Both the position numbers and the translations under genes were made by a program. Source: Siphonodentalium dalli (Eukaryota > Mollusca > Scaphopoda > Gadilida > Siphonodentaliidae). Taken from it: DNA of 64,000 bases. Every line of letters begins with the position of its first letter. Within the stretch, counting starts at the first letter, position 1. Of the stretch, positions 47,101-52,225 are shown in pieces. Location: positions 215,172,373-215,236,372 of the forward strand of contig CP136061.1 in NCBI GenBank assembly GCA_032622095.1, written 5' to 3'. The notes beneath the pieces are model-generated. The model had not been told where the DNA came from. It saw only the letters and a list, made by a program, of their open reading frames with translations, and made no database searches.

Positions 47101-50100
47101 TAGTCCGCTGTGCTGTGTAGCTTCACTAAATTCAACCTCTGAGGATCTCATTCTGCAAACGTCCGGCACCATATTTCGAGGCCTGCGTGTTTCAATTTTC
47201 CATAGTGAAGGTTTACCAGCACCCGATGTGCAACATCCAAGCCTGCAAATAGCGTGTCTGTCATTTGCAGAAAGAGGTCCCCCAGAGGGTGAATTTAGTG
47301 ATTCTATTCCATACAGCGGGCTAGCATCACCAAATTCACCCTCTGGGGACCTCATTCTGCTTAGGCCTCATCTTCTGGAAAGCATCTATAGTATAAAATT
47401 AACATTGTTTTAAGTTACGTTTTCCCGTCTGGGAAGTTTCATATCCCCCTAATTTGCAGAAGATAAAATCCATAAGCGATTTGCCCAATGGGTTAACATC
47501 ACCAACTTCAACAAGGGAACTTCAATCTGATCCTAGGTCTACCATAGTAGTTGGGAAACGATGCTAGCCCGCTGTGCGGGATAGCGTCACTAAATTCATC
47601 CTCTGCATGGGGACCTCATTCTGCTAATGACAGACACGCTATTTGCAGGCTTGGCAACCTCTTATTTGAGACTTGGAAATCATAATTATGCCGATTCATT
47701 TGACATCAAATAACTTCGAATTCTTTCGCAGTGGTCTTGGGCAGATATATCAAACGTGCCAACTCGCCCCCCCCCCCCCCCCCGATGGTACACGTATTTA
47801 GTGACACAAGACAAACATGGAACATACTAAACCTCGGATGCATGCAAAGCATTTCAATATTTTGTCTGGTCTAGCTACATATGACGTCATATGCGTGGGA
47901 TTTATTGAGCTGTAGGTCGTGTATGCATCAAGGTCGCATTCCCACGTCCCCTGCCCTGCATGTAGTTGGTCGTAGCAATGTATGAATGTGAACCTACTGT
48001 AAGAGATGTCATCACATTCATAGATCAATCAATCAAAGTACCAGGTTCTGGTGCCAGGAGGTGCATTATATAAACGTCCGCCCGGACCAAGTTCTGTTCA
48101 CGCGTGCGCTATTCCCACGAGGTCCTCGTTGACAGCCGCGTCGCAGCGGATACTGGGCCGCTAGAGGGCGCGACCACGACGCGGAATCGTCGTGGCACCG
48201 CCGGTTCAGTCTGACAACCATTCGCTGTGTATGAACGGACGTATTTATATCGGCGGGGAATCACGTGGTTTCGAAATTGGTGAGTAAAACACGCATTCAA
48301 AACGTGCAAACATAATGTATGAGGAACTGACCCAAAACATACCATTTTGACTATTACGAGCATATCCTAGTTTATTTTAAAAAGAAGTTCATACCTTATT
48401 TGTTCCGAAATACACGGTAGTTTTCTATAACATTCTCTGACCAAAGTTGCCACTCGGAGGTACATCTTGGAGAATCCTTCGACTGACAACTTTGGTCAGA
48501 ATGTCATAGCAATCAACTTCGAACTTGGACACAAATGAGGTATCAGCTTGTTTGAAAAATAGTATAGCATATGCATGCAGCTGGATGCCATGCCAAAGTA
48601 CTATGTAATATATAATTATCCTAGTTTATTACCCTTTTCCTCGTTTCTGGTCACGTTGTCGATCATCTCGGCCATTTTGAATGCGTGAGACTCACCAACT
48701 CAAAACCACGTGATTCCCCAATGTATTTATATCTACCCGCTTTCCTAGTACTGTAATTATGGGCGGAGAAAGGGAAAATAGAGCGGGACGGTCAGTATAT
48801 AATTTTATTTAATTTTCTCGCAAATACTCGAAAAATAACCACAGAAAGTTGCTCTTCTCGTATCGTTGTTACAATAATGTCGGCTGAGTGCTATAATGTT
48901 CTATGTCTATCTTGGTGGGGAAATGAGATATTGATGGCATCATTTCCGAGGTTTTAGTGCTACAGGTCAAAGTTCTGGAGTAGCATTTCCATATGTGGAA
49001 GTAATAAATATTCAAAAGCTCCATACATAGAAATGTTACCCCAGAACTTTGATATGTATCGCTAAGACCACGGAACTGGGGCTGGATGAATGTCTGAAAC
49101 CACGGAACGGGCTGGATGAATCCAATATGGCCGCGACTCAATGATCTCGCTTATACCATAATTTATGTTTAAAACTACATGCCGTTGTTGTTATAACTTA
49201 ACAAGAAAACAATAGTCATAAATGGTAACGCGCTCAAGGTCATCTATTATATAACCATGATTGTAATTATAGAATCTTTTTCATTTCCGTTATTTGTAAT
49301 TGGCGTAGCTTATCACAAACCAAAAATCAACATTATTGACATAATGTAAACGCCAATAAACTAAATTGAAATTCTCAACTACACCTTTTACCGGGCTCGG
49401 CCTCGGGGTCGCACTACAGCTCGACGTCGGGGTTGCACTACAACTTTTAATGTGTCAGAATAATGAACATTCTATAAATAGAACCCCCATGCGCTATGGC
49501 AGCGCACATGCGAAACAAGAATTTGTACACTAGTATACACGCATCGCGCGTAATAAAATCGTTTTCTGGTGACCGGTGTGTTTGCCGCCCACTGTACCGA
49601 CAGTATAATAACACTCCACCCCGAATTACAGTGCTGCGAACACTCTGTTCAAATCATTAGAGCGATTCAGTTTGTAGAGTTTGTATGAATTGTAGCGTTT
49701 GGGCGTGTGTACCCTTGCACAGACTGATCACATTATACCAGAATCGTGTTAAAACCGGTCCATATATAAATCATGAGTTTCCCAAATAATTTGTCAGATT
49801 TGCTTGGAACTATTTTGTCTACTTATACCGATGTAGTATATCTCCTATTGCATTGACATGTGAATGACCCGTCCCACAGAGACAACTGATGCACCGCATT
49901 ATTTTATACGATACAAGTTTCAAGTTTCGCACATTAACTCTGTAATATTATTAGTTTAATTTAATAGCAGACGAATTTTTAATATGTATCTTGACAGAGG
50001 CGTTATCGGTAAAAGACAACGCTGGTACAGATTGGTTTGCAACATGTCTCTTGCTATTTCAGTCGGATTCCTGTGGCACTCATCTCCCACTGACGCTAGA

Positions 50101-50288
50101 CCTCGGTGGTAAATCTCTACCGGAACCACACCATGAAATCGACGCCAACGCATGCGCATCATACGACATCCTCGAAAAATGGGCCTGCTGCGCCATCAGA
50201 CTGGACATAAAAATACGGAATTGCGATGGCTTCTACATCTACAAGTTGGAGCCGCCGGATCGCTGTCCCATTAGCTACTGCGTATACG
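13993..50288 (+). CDS. Partial gene: LDLa-LDLa-D8C extracellular protein (four exons, open at both ends)
   Basis: Join 13993-14106, 22915-23019, 28592-28740 and 50063-50288, 594 nt or 198 codons. Each boundary has an AG acceptor and a GT donor, and the phases chain without conflict (1-1, 1-1, 1-0, 0-1), so the exons join in one frame with no stop. The domain order is two LDL-receptor class A modules followed by one D8C module, the cysteine-rich domain of uromodulin, GP2 and OIT3. LDLa modules are calcium-stabilised binding domains of secreted or cell-surface proteins, and D8C domains are extracellular and disulfide-bonded. The product is therefore inferred to be secreted or on the cell surface, possibly with a ZP domain downstream as in uromodulin. 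The first and last exons begin and end in phase 1, so exons must lie on both sides; I found none in the window. Ligand and function are unknown, and no vertebrate orthologue is claimed. Confidence 0.85.
14092..14470 (+). repeat. Three degraded tandem copies of exon end plus first ~90 nt of intron
   Basis: The segment from the exon 3' end to GCACATTTTA occurs at about 14092-14180, 14257-14350 and 14374-14463. Shared anchors are TATGAAG or AATGAAG at the donor, CCATTGCATG, and TTCAC followed by AATGCACATTT or ACGCACATTT. The third copy has lost one base at the donor equivalent (GAAGTGAG). The first copy is the functional exon edge; the others have decayed. Confidence 0.6.
14224..14268 (+). pseudogene. 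Relic of a duplicated LDLa exon 3' end
   Basis: The bases GGCTGTCACGGC followed by TTGAATGCACAG and GGTATGAAG-GTGGTC align with the last part of the first LDLa exon and its donor (GCTGTGACGGC, CGAATGCGCAG, TGTAATGAAG-GTAGCC). The similarity continues into the following intron (CATTGCATGGTAA, then TTCACAAATGCACATTTTA), so exon plus intron were copied together. The copy has lost cysteine codons and about 15 nt, so it cannot encode an LDLa module. I read it as a dead exon duplicate. Confidence 0.6.
14480..15400. other. Intron, no gene recognised; includes a 23-nt poly-T tract
   Basis: AT-rich. Poly-T runs from 14648 to 14670. Simple AT-rich patches elsewhere, no domain-bearing frame. Confidence 0.5.
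15409..15751. mobile_element. 343-bp full-length palindromic (foldback) MITE, copy 1
   Basis: The two halves are inverted copies of each other almost end to end. GTACACTAAATCCGGCCATT is mirrored by AATGGCCGGATTTAGTCTAC, and the arms meet near 15580 through CATGGTAATTATAATGAAAA and its complement. A transcript through it would form a long near-perfect hairpin. The flanks are TTTTAAT and TTTAAAT. Copy 2 lies at 24229-24561. Confidence 0.85.
15935..17125. repeat. Seven diverged ~190-bp tandem units
   Basis: Each unit has a CACTTTACAA-like core followed by CGGCTGGCAAA or a variant, a TTTT-CACTGTTT block, ACCCC-A-TTTGAAGT, and GGACGAATGGCTATTCTA. Cores lie near 15941, 16128, 16324, 16509, 16690, 16880 and 17098. 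Frames do not persist between units, so the 109-residue frame at 16120-16449 is not taken as a gene. Confidence 0.7.
17126..17983. other. Intron, no recognised feature
   Basis: AT-rich sequence. No coding signal or repeat with definable ends. Confidence 0.35.
17984..20096. mobile_element. Candidate 2.1-kb element with short inverted ends
   Basis: GGGGTCAATACTATGAA at 17984-18000 is repeated inverted as TTCATAGTATTGACCCC at the right. Both ends are followed inward by short AT-rich TTGTAA/TTACAA motifs. The target duplication is unclear. It contains the degraded SINE at 18965-19245. No transposase frame. Confidence 0.45.
18965..19245 (-). mobile_element. Degraded tRNA-derived SINE
   Basis: Read on the minus strand, a tRNA-like head has GTGGTGCGTCGG (box A position) and GGTTCTAACCC (box B position), with CCAGCGCTG between. 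A body follows with CCTCCACCCGTAAAATTG. The order and several blocks match the intact SINE at 21985-22303. No target duplication recognised. Confidence 0.6.
20100..21026. other. Intron, no recognised gene
   Basis: A 115-residue open frame at 20126-20473 has no recognisable domain and I do not support it as coding. The rest is AT-rich. Confidence 0.4.
21027..21570. mobile_element. 544-bp MITE with ~45-bp terminal inverted repeats
   Basis: The left end has AGGTCAGGCACATACTGAAT then TCAACTATTATAGTTATATT. The right end is its inverse (AATATAACTATAATAGTTGA, then ATTCCGGATGTGTCTGACCT) with a few mismatches. The target duplication was not identified. No coding capacity. Confidence 0.75.
21985..22303 (-). 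mobile_element. tRNA-derived SINE with (AATC)n tail and 9-bp target duplication
   Basis: Minus strand, 5' end near 22303. Box A TGGCTCAATCGG (22291-22280) and box B GGTTCAAATCC (22231-22221) are spaced as in a tRNA-like pol III promoter. The body carries GGATTTCCTCCACCACTAAA and TGATATGGCCTTAG. The tail is (AATC)n at the left edge (seen as GATT repeats at 21983-22006). The flanking ATTAGTAGA at 21976-21984 and 22304-22312 is the target duplication. Confidence 0.88.
22400..22900. mobile_element. TTAA-type hairpin MITE abutting the second LDLa exon
   Basis: The left end CCCTTTCATGACGGGACC and right end AGCTCCCGGCATGAAAGG are inverted repeats of the CATGACTGGAGC family. The element carries two TTATATATGCGAG hairpin modules (22437-22505 and 22786-22848) separated by an AT-rich linker of TGTTAAAGAATGTAAGAAA units. 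It ends at GGTTTAA (22900), 14 nt before the acceptor AG of the exon at 22915. Confidence 0.8.
22915..23019 (+). CDS. Exon encoding LDL-receptor class A repeat 2
   Basis: 105 nt (35 codons), phase 1 at both ends. The module begins ECGDGEFKC, has PEGC and RKC, and ends CDGTYDCSDEADEFYC. All six LDLa cysteines and the acidic calcium-site residues are present, and the aromatic residue (F) before the second cysteine is typical. The acceptor is GATTTGCAG ending at 22914. The donor is the consensus GTAAGT at 23020. The acceptor side is unusual: a TTAA-flanked MITE ends at about 22900, so only 14 nt of non-MITE sequence precede the exon and the usual long pyrimidine tract is missing. Confidence 0.92.
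23308..23600. mobile_element. CAAACTCCA-family MITE
   Basis: Begins CAAACTCCATGCAGCGCCCT, ends AACTCTGACTGGAGTTTG. The flanks share AAATTG. Similar throughout to 31786-32125 and 28982-29306. Confidence 0.75.
23741..24227. mobile_element. 487-bp MITE with TTAAAGGTACTCAACCCG termini
   Basis: The left TTAAAGGTACTCAACCCG is mirrored by CGGGTTGAGTACCTTTAA. The arms stay similar further in (GAGTCGAGGAAGTCACCCATCAAAGCTC against its inverted counterpart at about 24070-24100, in shorter blocks). A fragment of the same family lies at about 6755-6890. The open frames on this element are not genes. Confidence 0.75.
24229..24561. mobile_element. Full-length palindromic (foldback) MITE, copy 2
   Basis: The same element as 15409-15751: GGTACTTACACTAAATCCGG at the left, CCGGATTTAGTATACAGTAC at the right, arms meeting near 24395. 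It directly follows the MITE that ends at 24227. Confidence 0.85.
24613..24880. mobile_element. TTAA-type hairpin MITE, CATGACTGGAGC family
   Basis: Flanked by TTAA at 24613-24616 and 24877-24880, with ends CCCTTTCATGACTGGAGC and GCGCAGCTCCCATCGCG. It contains two hairpin modules (24655-24734 and 24757-24832). TTAA duplications with CCC-starting ends point to piggyBac-type mobilisation, by inference. Confidence 0.8.
24881..25343. other. Intron, no recognised feature
   Basis: No coding signal or definable repeat. Confidence 0.35.
25353..26248. mobile_element. CAAACTCCA-family MITE split by a nested G/C-ended element
   Basis: The outer ends CAAACTCTACGC and CTGCCTGGAGTTTG are flanked by the perfect 9-bp duplication AGAACGTCA (25344-25352 and 26249-26257). 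Positions 25485-26046 are foreign when compared with the intact copy at 31786-32125. Nine-bp duplications are typical of Mutator-like elements. Confidence 0.85.
25485..26046. mobile_element. 562-bp MITE with poly-G/poly-C termini, copy 1
   Basis: Starts with a G run followed by TTTTCCGGCACGTATGCC and ends with CATACGTGCCTGAATTTTTT, then CCGA and a C run, forming imperfect inverted ends. Flanks TGCTTTGACCA and TGTTTTGACCA look like a target duplication with one mismatch. A close copy is at 57305-57858. The interior includes AAGATGGCCGCTGGCAGCCA. Confidence 0.8.
26580..26980. mobile_element. 401-bp TTAA-flanked hairpin MITE, CCCTTTACCCAACA family
   Basis: TTAA at both ends, with inverted ends CCCTTTACCCAACA and TGTTGGGTAAAGGG. 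Two copies of the hairpin module (26608-26681 and 26757-26828) flank an AT-rich linker. Almost the same length and sequence as 63197-63597, suggesting recent activity. No transposase. Confidence 0.88.
26981..27345. other. Intron, no recognised feature
   Basis: Contains G-rich patches (about 27158-27240) and open frames on the minus strand with no recognisable domain. Not supported as coding. Confidence 0.35.
27345..28330. repeat. Composite dispersed repeat (TAGATCATGCCACGAAT and TTGCCAAA families)
   Basis: 27345-27420 and 28305-28330 match the block at 33484-33510. 27430-27795 matches 13540-13835 in reverse. 27820-28290 carries repeated TTGCCAA motifs in both orientations. A 139-residue minus-strand frame (27974-28393) lies across these repeats and is not supported as a gene. 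Confidence 0.55.
28592..28740 (+). CDS. Exon encoding N-terminal half of a D8C (uromodulin/GP2/OIT3-type) domain
   Basis: 149 nt, enters in phase 1 and ends in phase 0. The peptide runs from CNQYKELSSDGRNT through LCDSNMETDWYRF to YAPATMVEGCLK. The pattern of C-x-x-Y, then R, then CD, then WYRF, then a cysteine about 18 residues later is the start of the D8C domain. Three of its cysteines are here. The acceptor is TTATTTTCAG ending at 28591; the donor is GTAACA at 28741. Upstream in-frame sequence back to 28444 has no homology and is taken as intron. The domain is unfinished here: the pairing CGT and CC motifs come from the exon 21.3 kb downstream. Confidence 0.85.
28982..29306. mobile_element. 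CAAACTCCA-family MITE with 9-bp target duplication
   Basis: Begins AAACTCCATGCAGCGCCCTC and ends CTGCCTAGAGTTTGC. Flanked by TGTGGCGTA on both sides (28973-28981 and 29307-29315). Confidence 0.85.
29779..29924. mobile_element. 146-bp palindromic MITE
   Basis: GGTATCTCACACTCGTCCTA, then TTTTATACGTAATTTATC, is mirrored by GATAAATTCCGTATAAAATA and CTCATGTGAGATCC. The central loop includes GAGCCTCGGTAAACCTCGGCTC, itself a hairpin, read in shorter blocks. Confidence 0.7.
29991..31482 (+). repeat. 24-bp minisatellite, about 62 copies
   Basis: Unit TTTAATATTGATATATG plus CTCATAC. Sixty successive units keep exact 24-bp register with no indel. Few substitutions: C to A near 30414; G to T at 30886, 30934 and 30982 (every second unit); T to C at about 31226, 31250 and 31346. 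The last two junctions read CTTTCAGTGTTAA, a variant edge unit. As 24 is divisible by 3, the array holds a 499-codon open frame with an 8-residue period; I treat this as an artefact of the repeat, not a gene. Confidence 0.97.
31786..32125. mobile_element. Intact CAAACTCCA-family MITE, 340 bp, 9-bp target duplication
   Basis: Begins CAAACTCCATACAGCGCCCT and ends AACTCTGCCTGGAGTTTG. Flanked by GCTATCGGC at 31777-31785 and 32126-32134. It serves as the un-nested reference for the copy at 25353-26248. Confidence 0.88.
32285..33203. mobile_element. Second CACTTAATTTTCGAA-family element, with nested MITE
   Basis: The left GACCCACTTAATTTTCGAA (32289 on) is mirrored by TCGAAAATTAAGTGGGTC near 33178. 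The TIR element 32338-32770 is nested inside. No coding frame. Confidence 0.6.
32338..32770. mobile_element. 433-bp TIR element (ATATGTGACCCGCCA) carrying the hairpin module
   Basis: The ends ATATGTGACCCGCCATATCA and TGATATGGCGGGTCACATAT are perfect inverted repeats. They extend inward through AATCCAGTCGTAAGTCGGGA to the CCCTGTGCCAATGCAT hairpin module (32388-32465 and 32677-32717). A different TIR family from the TTAA elements, yet with the same internal hairpin. Confidence 0.85.
33205..33298. mobile_element. Short palindromic MITE (CCCCTGAGGAAAA type)
   Basis: GCACAGGCCCCTGAGGAAAA is mirrored by TTTCCTCCAGGGGCTGTGGC, with CCAATATAGACTATACC in the arms. Homologous to 7062-7157. Confidence 0.75.
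33299..34534. other. Intron with one dispersed repeat fragment
   Basis: 33484-33745 matches the repeats at 27345-27795 and 13540-13835 (TAGATCATGCCACGAATTTC, then TTCCACCAGTACAAAACCTG). The remainder, including an 88-residue frame at 34141-34407, shows no recognised domain. Confidence 0.5.
34535..35003. mobile_element. TTAA-flanked hairpin MITE, CCCTTTACCCAACA family
   Basis: TTAA at 34535-34538 and 35000-35003. Two hairpin modules (34562-34636 and 34777-34848) are separated by a longer AT linker of GTTAAAGAATGTAAGAAAA repeats. The second half (ACTGTAACTATCACAATGTG and on) is shared with 26580-26980. Confidence 0.88.
35124..35514. mobile_element. Inverted copy of the TTAA hairpin MITE
   Basis: TTAA at the left (35124-35127), TTAT at the right, in opposite orientation to its neighbour at 34535-35003. 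Hairpin modules lie at 35261-35338 and 35411-35487. The breakpoint of the 2.37-kb duplication (about 35387) falls in its AT-rich linker. Confidence 0.88.
35541..35685 (-). mobile_element. 3' tail of a LINE- or SINE-like retroelement, (TCCTA)n end
   Basis: Read on the minus strand: a GGGGTAGC-GCTACCCC stem-loop with GACAGCCCGATAGGGCTATA, then TTTCTGCCATTGTATAATTC, TTGTAAATAAATTA and a (TCCTA)n tail. This resembles the 3' end of a non-LTR element, but no coding part is attached. Copies at 37912-38045 and 43239-43372 arose by duplication. Confidence 0.5.
35790..36330 (+). repeat. Three ~177-bp tandem units
   Basis: ATAATTTGAACAGTA-type cores near 35810, 35987 and 36164, each followed by TCTCAATGAAATT-GGT, ATGGATGTTCAC, ATGAGGACATTCAAT and TTCAATCGTTTTGTTCGG variants. 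Present again at about 38160-38700 and 43490-44030. Confidence 0.75.
37754..37880. mobile_element. Truncated TTAA hairpin MITE at a duplication breakpoint
   Basis: Only one hairpin module (37780-37852) and the TGTTGGGTAAAGGGTTAA end remain. The left part was lost at the duplication junction. Copied again at 43081-43207. Confidence 0.85.
39039..39365 (-). repeat. Left array of ~142-bp units (inverted orientation)
   Basis: Two full units plus a truncated one, with CGCCTAGAAACACCCC or CACCTAGAAACACCCC at 39072 and 39215. Anchors are GGGTGGCCCGCCCCAAATAC and CCATTTTCGAGAACGGTAAG. The same array is at 44366-44692. Confidence 0.9.
39370..40570 (+). repeat. Right array of ~142-bp G-rich units
   Basis: Units start with TGTTTCTAGGTGGTATTTGG at 39370, 39511, 39654, 39796, 39942, 40083, 40219, 40361 and 40505 (spacings 136-146 bp). 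Each unit ends in a run such as GGGGGTGATGGGTGGGG then TGGGGG, which satisfies a four-tract G-quadruplex pattern. GC content is far above the surrounding AT-rich DNA. The same array is at 44696-45900. Confidence 0.93.
41940..42035. repeat. Inverted repeat CCAGAGGGTGAATTTAG / CTAAATTCACCCTCTGG
   Basis: GGTCCCCCAGAGGGTGAATT is mirrored by AATTCACCCTCTGGGGACC around TAGTGATTCTATTCC. Copied at 47270-47365. Single arms of the same motif recur at 37372, 41418 and 42699. Confidence 0.7.
42053..47382. repeat. Large tandem duplication, unit 2 (5,330 bp)
   Basis: Directly follows unit 1 with no spacer. It ends at TCTTCTGGAAAGCA before unique TCTATAGTATAAAATT. The unit includes a half MITE (43081-43207), a LINE-like tail (43239-43372), 177-bp tandem units and the second foldback element (44293-45951). 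Near-identity implies very recent duplication or a misassembly. Confidence 0.95.
44293..45951. mobile_element. Foldback element, copy 2 (1,659 bp)
   Basis: Copied with unit 2 of the 5.33-kb duplication, not by a second transposition: the flanks are identical to copy 1 far beyond the 9-bp TCATTCACC duplications (44284-44292 and 45952-45960). It differs from copy 1 mainly in the length of G/C runs between units (for example one extra GGTGGG near 45113). Open frames of up to 253 codons on both strands come from the repeat unit. Confidence 0.93.
47383..48240. other. Intron, no gene recognised
   Basis: Includes further CTCATTCTGC and CTAGCCCGCTGTG blocks related to the duplicated module (about 47500-47650) and an 18-nt poly-C run near 47767. 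The rest is without a feature. Confidence 0.45.
48251..48722. mobile_element. 472-bp MITE with 10-bp target duplication
   Basis: GGGGAATCACGTGGTTTCGA at the left is mirrored by TCAAAACCACGTGATTCCCC at the right, and the inversion continues through TTGGTGAG and CGCATTCAAAA. An inner inverted pair, TCTGACCAAAGTTG and CAACTTTGGTCAGA, brackets the centre. Flanked by GTATTTATAT at 48241-48250 and 48723-48732. Confidence 0.82.
48880..49160. repeat. Inverted-repeat element related to 11608-12740
   Basis: GGTCAAAGTTCTGGAGTAGC is mirrored by ATGTTACCCCAGAACTTTGA. The right end (AATATGGCCGCGACTCAATG, then ATCTCGCTTATA) matches the flank at 12720-12770. A CCACGGAAC-GGGCTGGATGAAT direct repeat lies near 49067-49118. 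Confidence 0.6.
49161..50062. other. Intron preceding the second D8C exon
   Basis: No feature recognised except the pyrimidine tract and AG at 50044-50062. A short GCTCGGCCTCGGGGTCGCAC / GCTCGACGTCGGGGTTGCAC two-copy repeat lies near 49394-49441. Confidence 0.45.
50063..50288 (+). CDS. Exon encoding C-terminal half of the D8C domain
   Basis: 226 nt, phase 0 in and phase 1 out. The peptide begins SDSCGTHLPLTL, continues with a cysteine in NACASY, the CC pair in WACCAIRL, NCDGFYIYKL, and ends DRCPISYCVY. The CGT start, CC pair, C-x-x-F-Y-x-Y-x-L strand and final C-x-x-x-Y-C are the second half of the D8C signature. Seven cysteines here plus three in the previous exon give ten. The acceptor follows a good pyrimidine tract (CTCTTGCTATTTCAG, ending 50062). 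The frame is open further upstream to 49991, but that part precedes the acceptor and has no similarity. The donor is GTATGA at 50289. Intron position and phase match the previous exon exactly. Confidence 0.9.
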
Positions 50289-51180
50289 GTATGAATAGCA
50301 ACATCACTTCCACAGTTTCATTTCCAGTGCCTATCTGGACACATGTTAAATAGCAATGTTTATTCTATTGTAAACTCACTTTATACCAGGATTTTCACAC
50401 TATATATGACAACTAACTGTTATTCTATTTACTTATGTGGGTATTCGTATTCTCCATTTGTTAATATTTATTTGCATCTTCCTGAAATAGCGGTTTGTCA
50501 CCTAATTTTGCTGGTCAAAAAAGTGGCAGAAAACAGAGGTGACATAAACTGGTTACTAATTTTTTTAAATATCATCCATGGGCACTGATTTAAGTAATGG
50601 CTAAGAAATTTGGGCTCTTCTTTTTCCCGCAAACTTTACAGACATTTTGTTTCAAAGCCCGAACTTTAAAAATGTGCAAATTAAATTTTTGTTTGCTTTC
50701 ATAAATATGCATGTAGGTATCTCTGGCTCTGAAAAACATAAATATCTAAACAATCACATGAACCACTTTAAAAAAAAAACCTTTGAGGTTACTAGTATAA
50801 GCTAAGCAGAAATCAACTTGAGCGTCCATGTAGACCCCTGGTTTAAGTGGTCCTGCCAAATTGATATGATGCTGGTGGGTCTTGCTGAATTTATATAATG
50901 CTGGTATGACAAAGCGACGCATGCTGCATGCTAGTAAAAGTACCGTTATTTATCCTAACGTTGTCATTTTTGCTATGTTTTGTTAATCCGAGCGATTTGA
51001 TGCAAAAGCCAGTGTCTCTATAAAACATTCAATAACATATATATTTTTAAATAGTTTATGAATAGCGGCGCTGTTGTTTTCAAAACGACAGGGATAGCCA
51101 TCTGAATTATGGCCGGTTTGCAACAACCAACAAGCCATTATTAAAAGATTTTACAATATACATGTTTTTTAAAGACATAT
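50289..51180. other. Intron after the last recognised exon
   Basis: No coding signal. An 81-residue frame at 50343-50588 has no domain and follows the donor directly. Confidence 0.4.
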
Positions 51181-51189
51181 TATGGACTT

Positions 51190-51870
51190 GTCCGGATGCG
51201 TGAAATTGATAAGTTTGTACTCAGACGCTATGCCAACCTGGTGAATATTGTATTGGACAGTTCTTCTAATTTCTTGATGAATTATGACTAGAATCCCAAT
51301 GAAATGTTATACGGCGTTATGTAAAATCAATTTTTGAGTGATCGGAAGGGGTGGAGACCCATGAATGGCATATTTCATTGTTCCAATAGCCAGTTAACAT
51401 GCTAAATACGAAATAAAGTCACAATTATCAACCAGTTTCAAACAGGAGAAACTAATCTTAAACGTAACATTTTCCACTTGCGGCCGCAATTTTGGCGGCC
51501 ATCTTGGGCGATGAGTTCCAGTTTTGGCATATAAAGGTGACGTTATGTCTTAGCTTCACATAAATGTACACATTTGTATACATATGACAATATTTATGAC
51601 AAGATGACACTATAATTGCATCAAACTGATTAACGGAAAATGGCAGCCATATTGGACGCCATCTTGAATTTGTTTAAAATGCTCAATGCGGATTTTAGAG
51701 GATTTTGGATATATATTATAGAGGATATATTCCTCTTGAAATTGGTATAAAAACAAACTTAGTCCAAATTTGTTCTATGTTGGGTTTATCGACCGGACTA
51801 GAATGTAACATTATACTAACATCGCCGAAATTTTCAAAGAAATCGACCATACCACTCCATAGATAACATC
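51190..51870. repeat. Dispersed repeat with GCCATCTTG/AAGATGGC motifs
   Basis: 51240-51450 is a diverged inverted copy of 62940-63150 (shared ATTTCTTGATGAA, GACTAGAATCCCAATG, ATGAATGGCATATTTCATTG). 51640-51790 is a diverged inverted copy of 58030-58195 (GGATTTT, GAGGATATATTCCTCTT, CTTAGTCCAAATTTGTTCTA). It includes GGCGGCCATCTTG and ACGCCATCTTGAATT. Confidence 0.65.
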
Positions 51871-52141
51871 GTCTGAAGTACGCTCAATTGTAGATATTTA
51901 CATCTCGATTCGGCACGAAACTATCGGCGATAAACTGACACAAATGATTTCGCCATCGAGAGTCATTGCACTTAACTAATATATAAGAATTACGGTGTGT
52001 GTTGTCAATTTGGATTAATATTAATAACAACTTTGAGCAAGATTATTCTCAATTTCTATTTGATCACTCTAGCGGAGTGTTTTTCACATCACTTTAATGT
52101 TTTATACACATAGATAACTTTAAATAACCTAACGGGGTGGA

Positions 52142-52225
52142 AAAAATTAAGAAAATAGTGTTAGGGATAGCAGAAGACAGAGAGAGACAAGAGAAAGAGA
52201 GATAGAGAGGAAGGAGAAAATACGC
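52142..52225 (+). repeat. Imperfect (AG)n microsatellite
   Basis: GAGAGAGACAAGAGAAAGAG and similar purine-rich repeats. Confidence 0.8.

Noticed and set aside
48060-48130. TATATAAA-like box followed by GC-rich sequence, possible promoter
   Set aside because: It lies within the intron on the gene's strand with no supported exon after it. The motif alone is weak evidence in AT-rich DNA.
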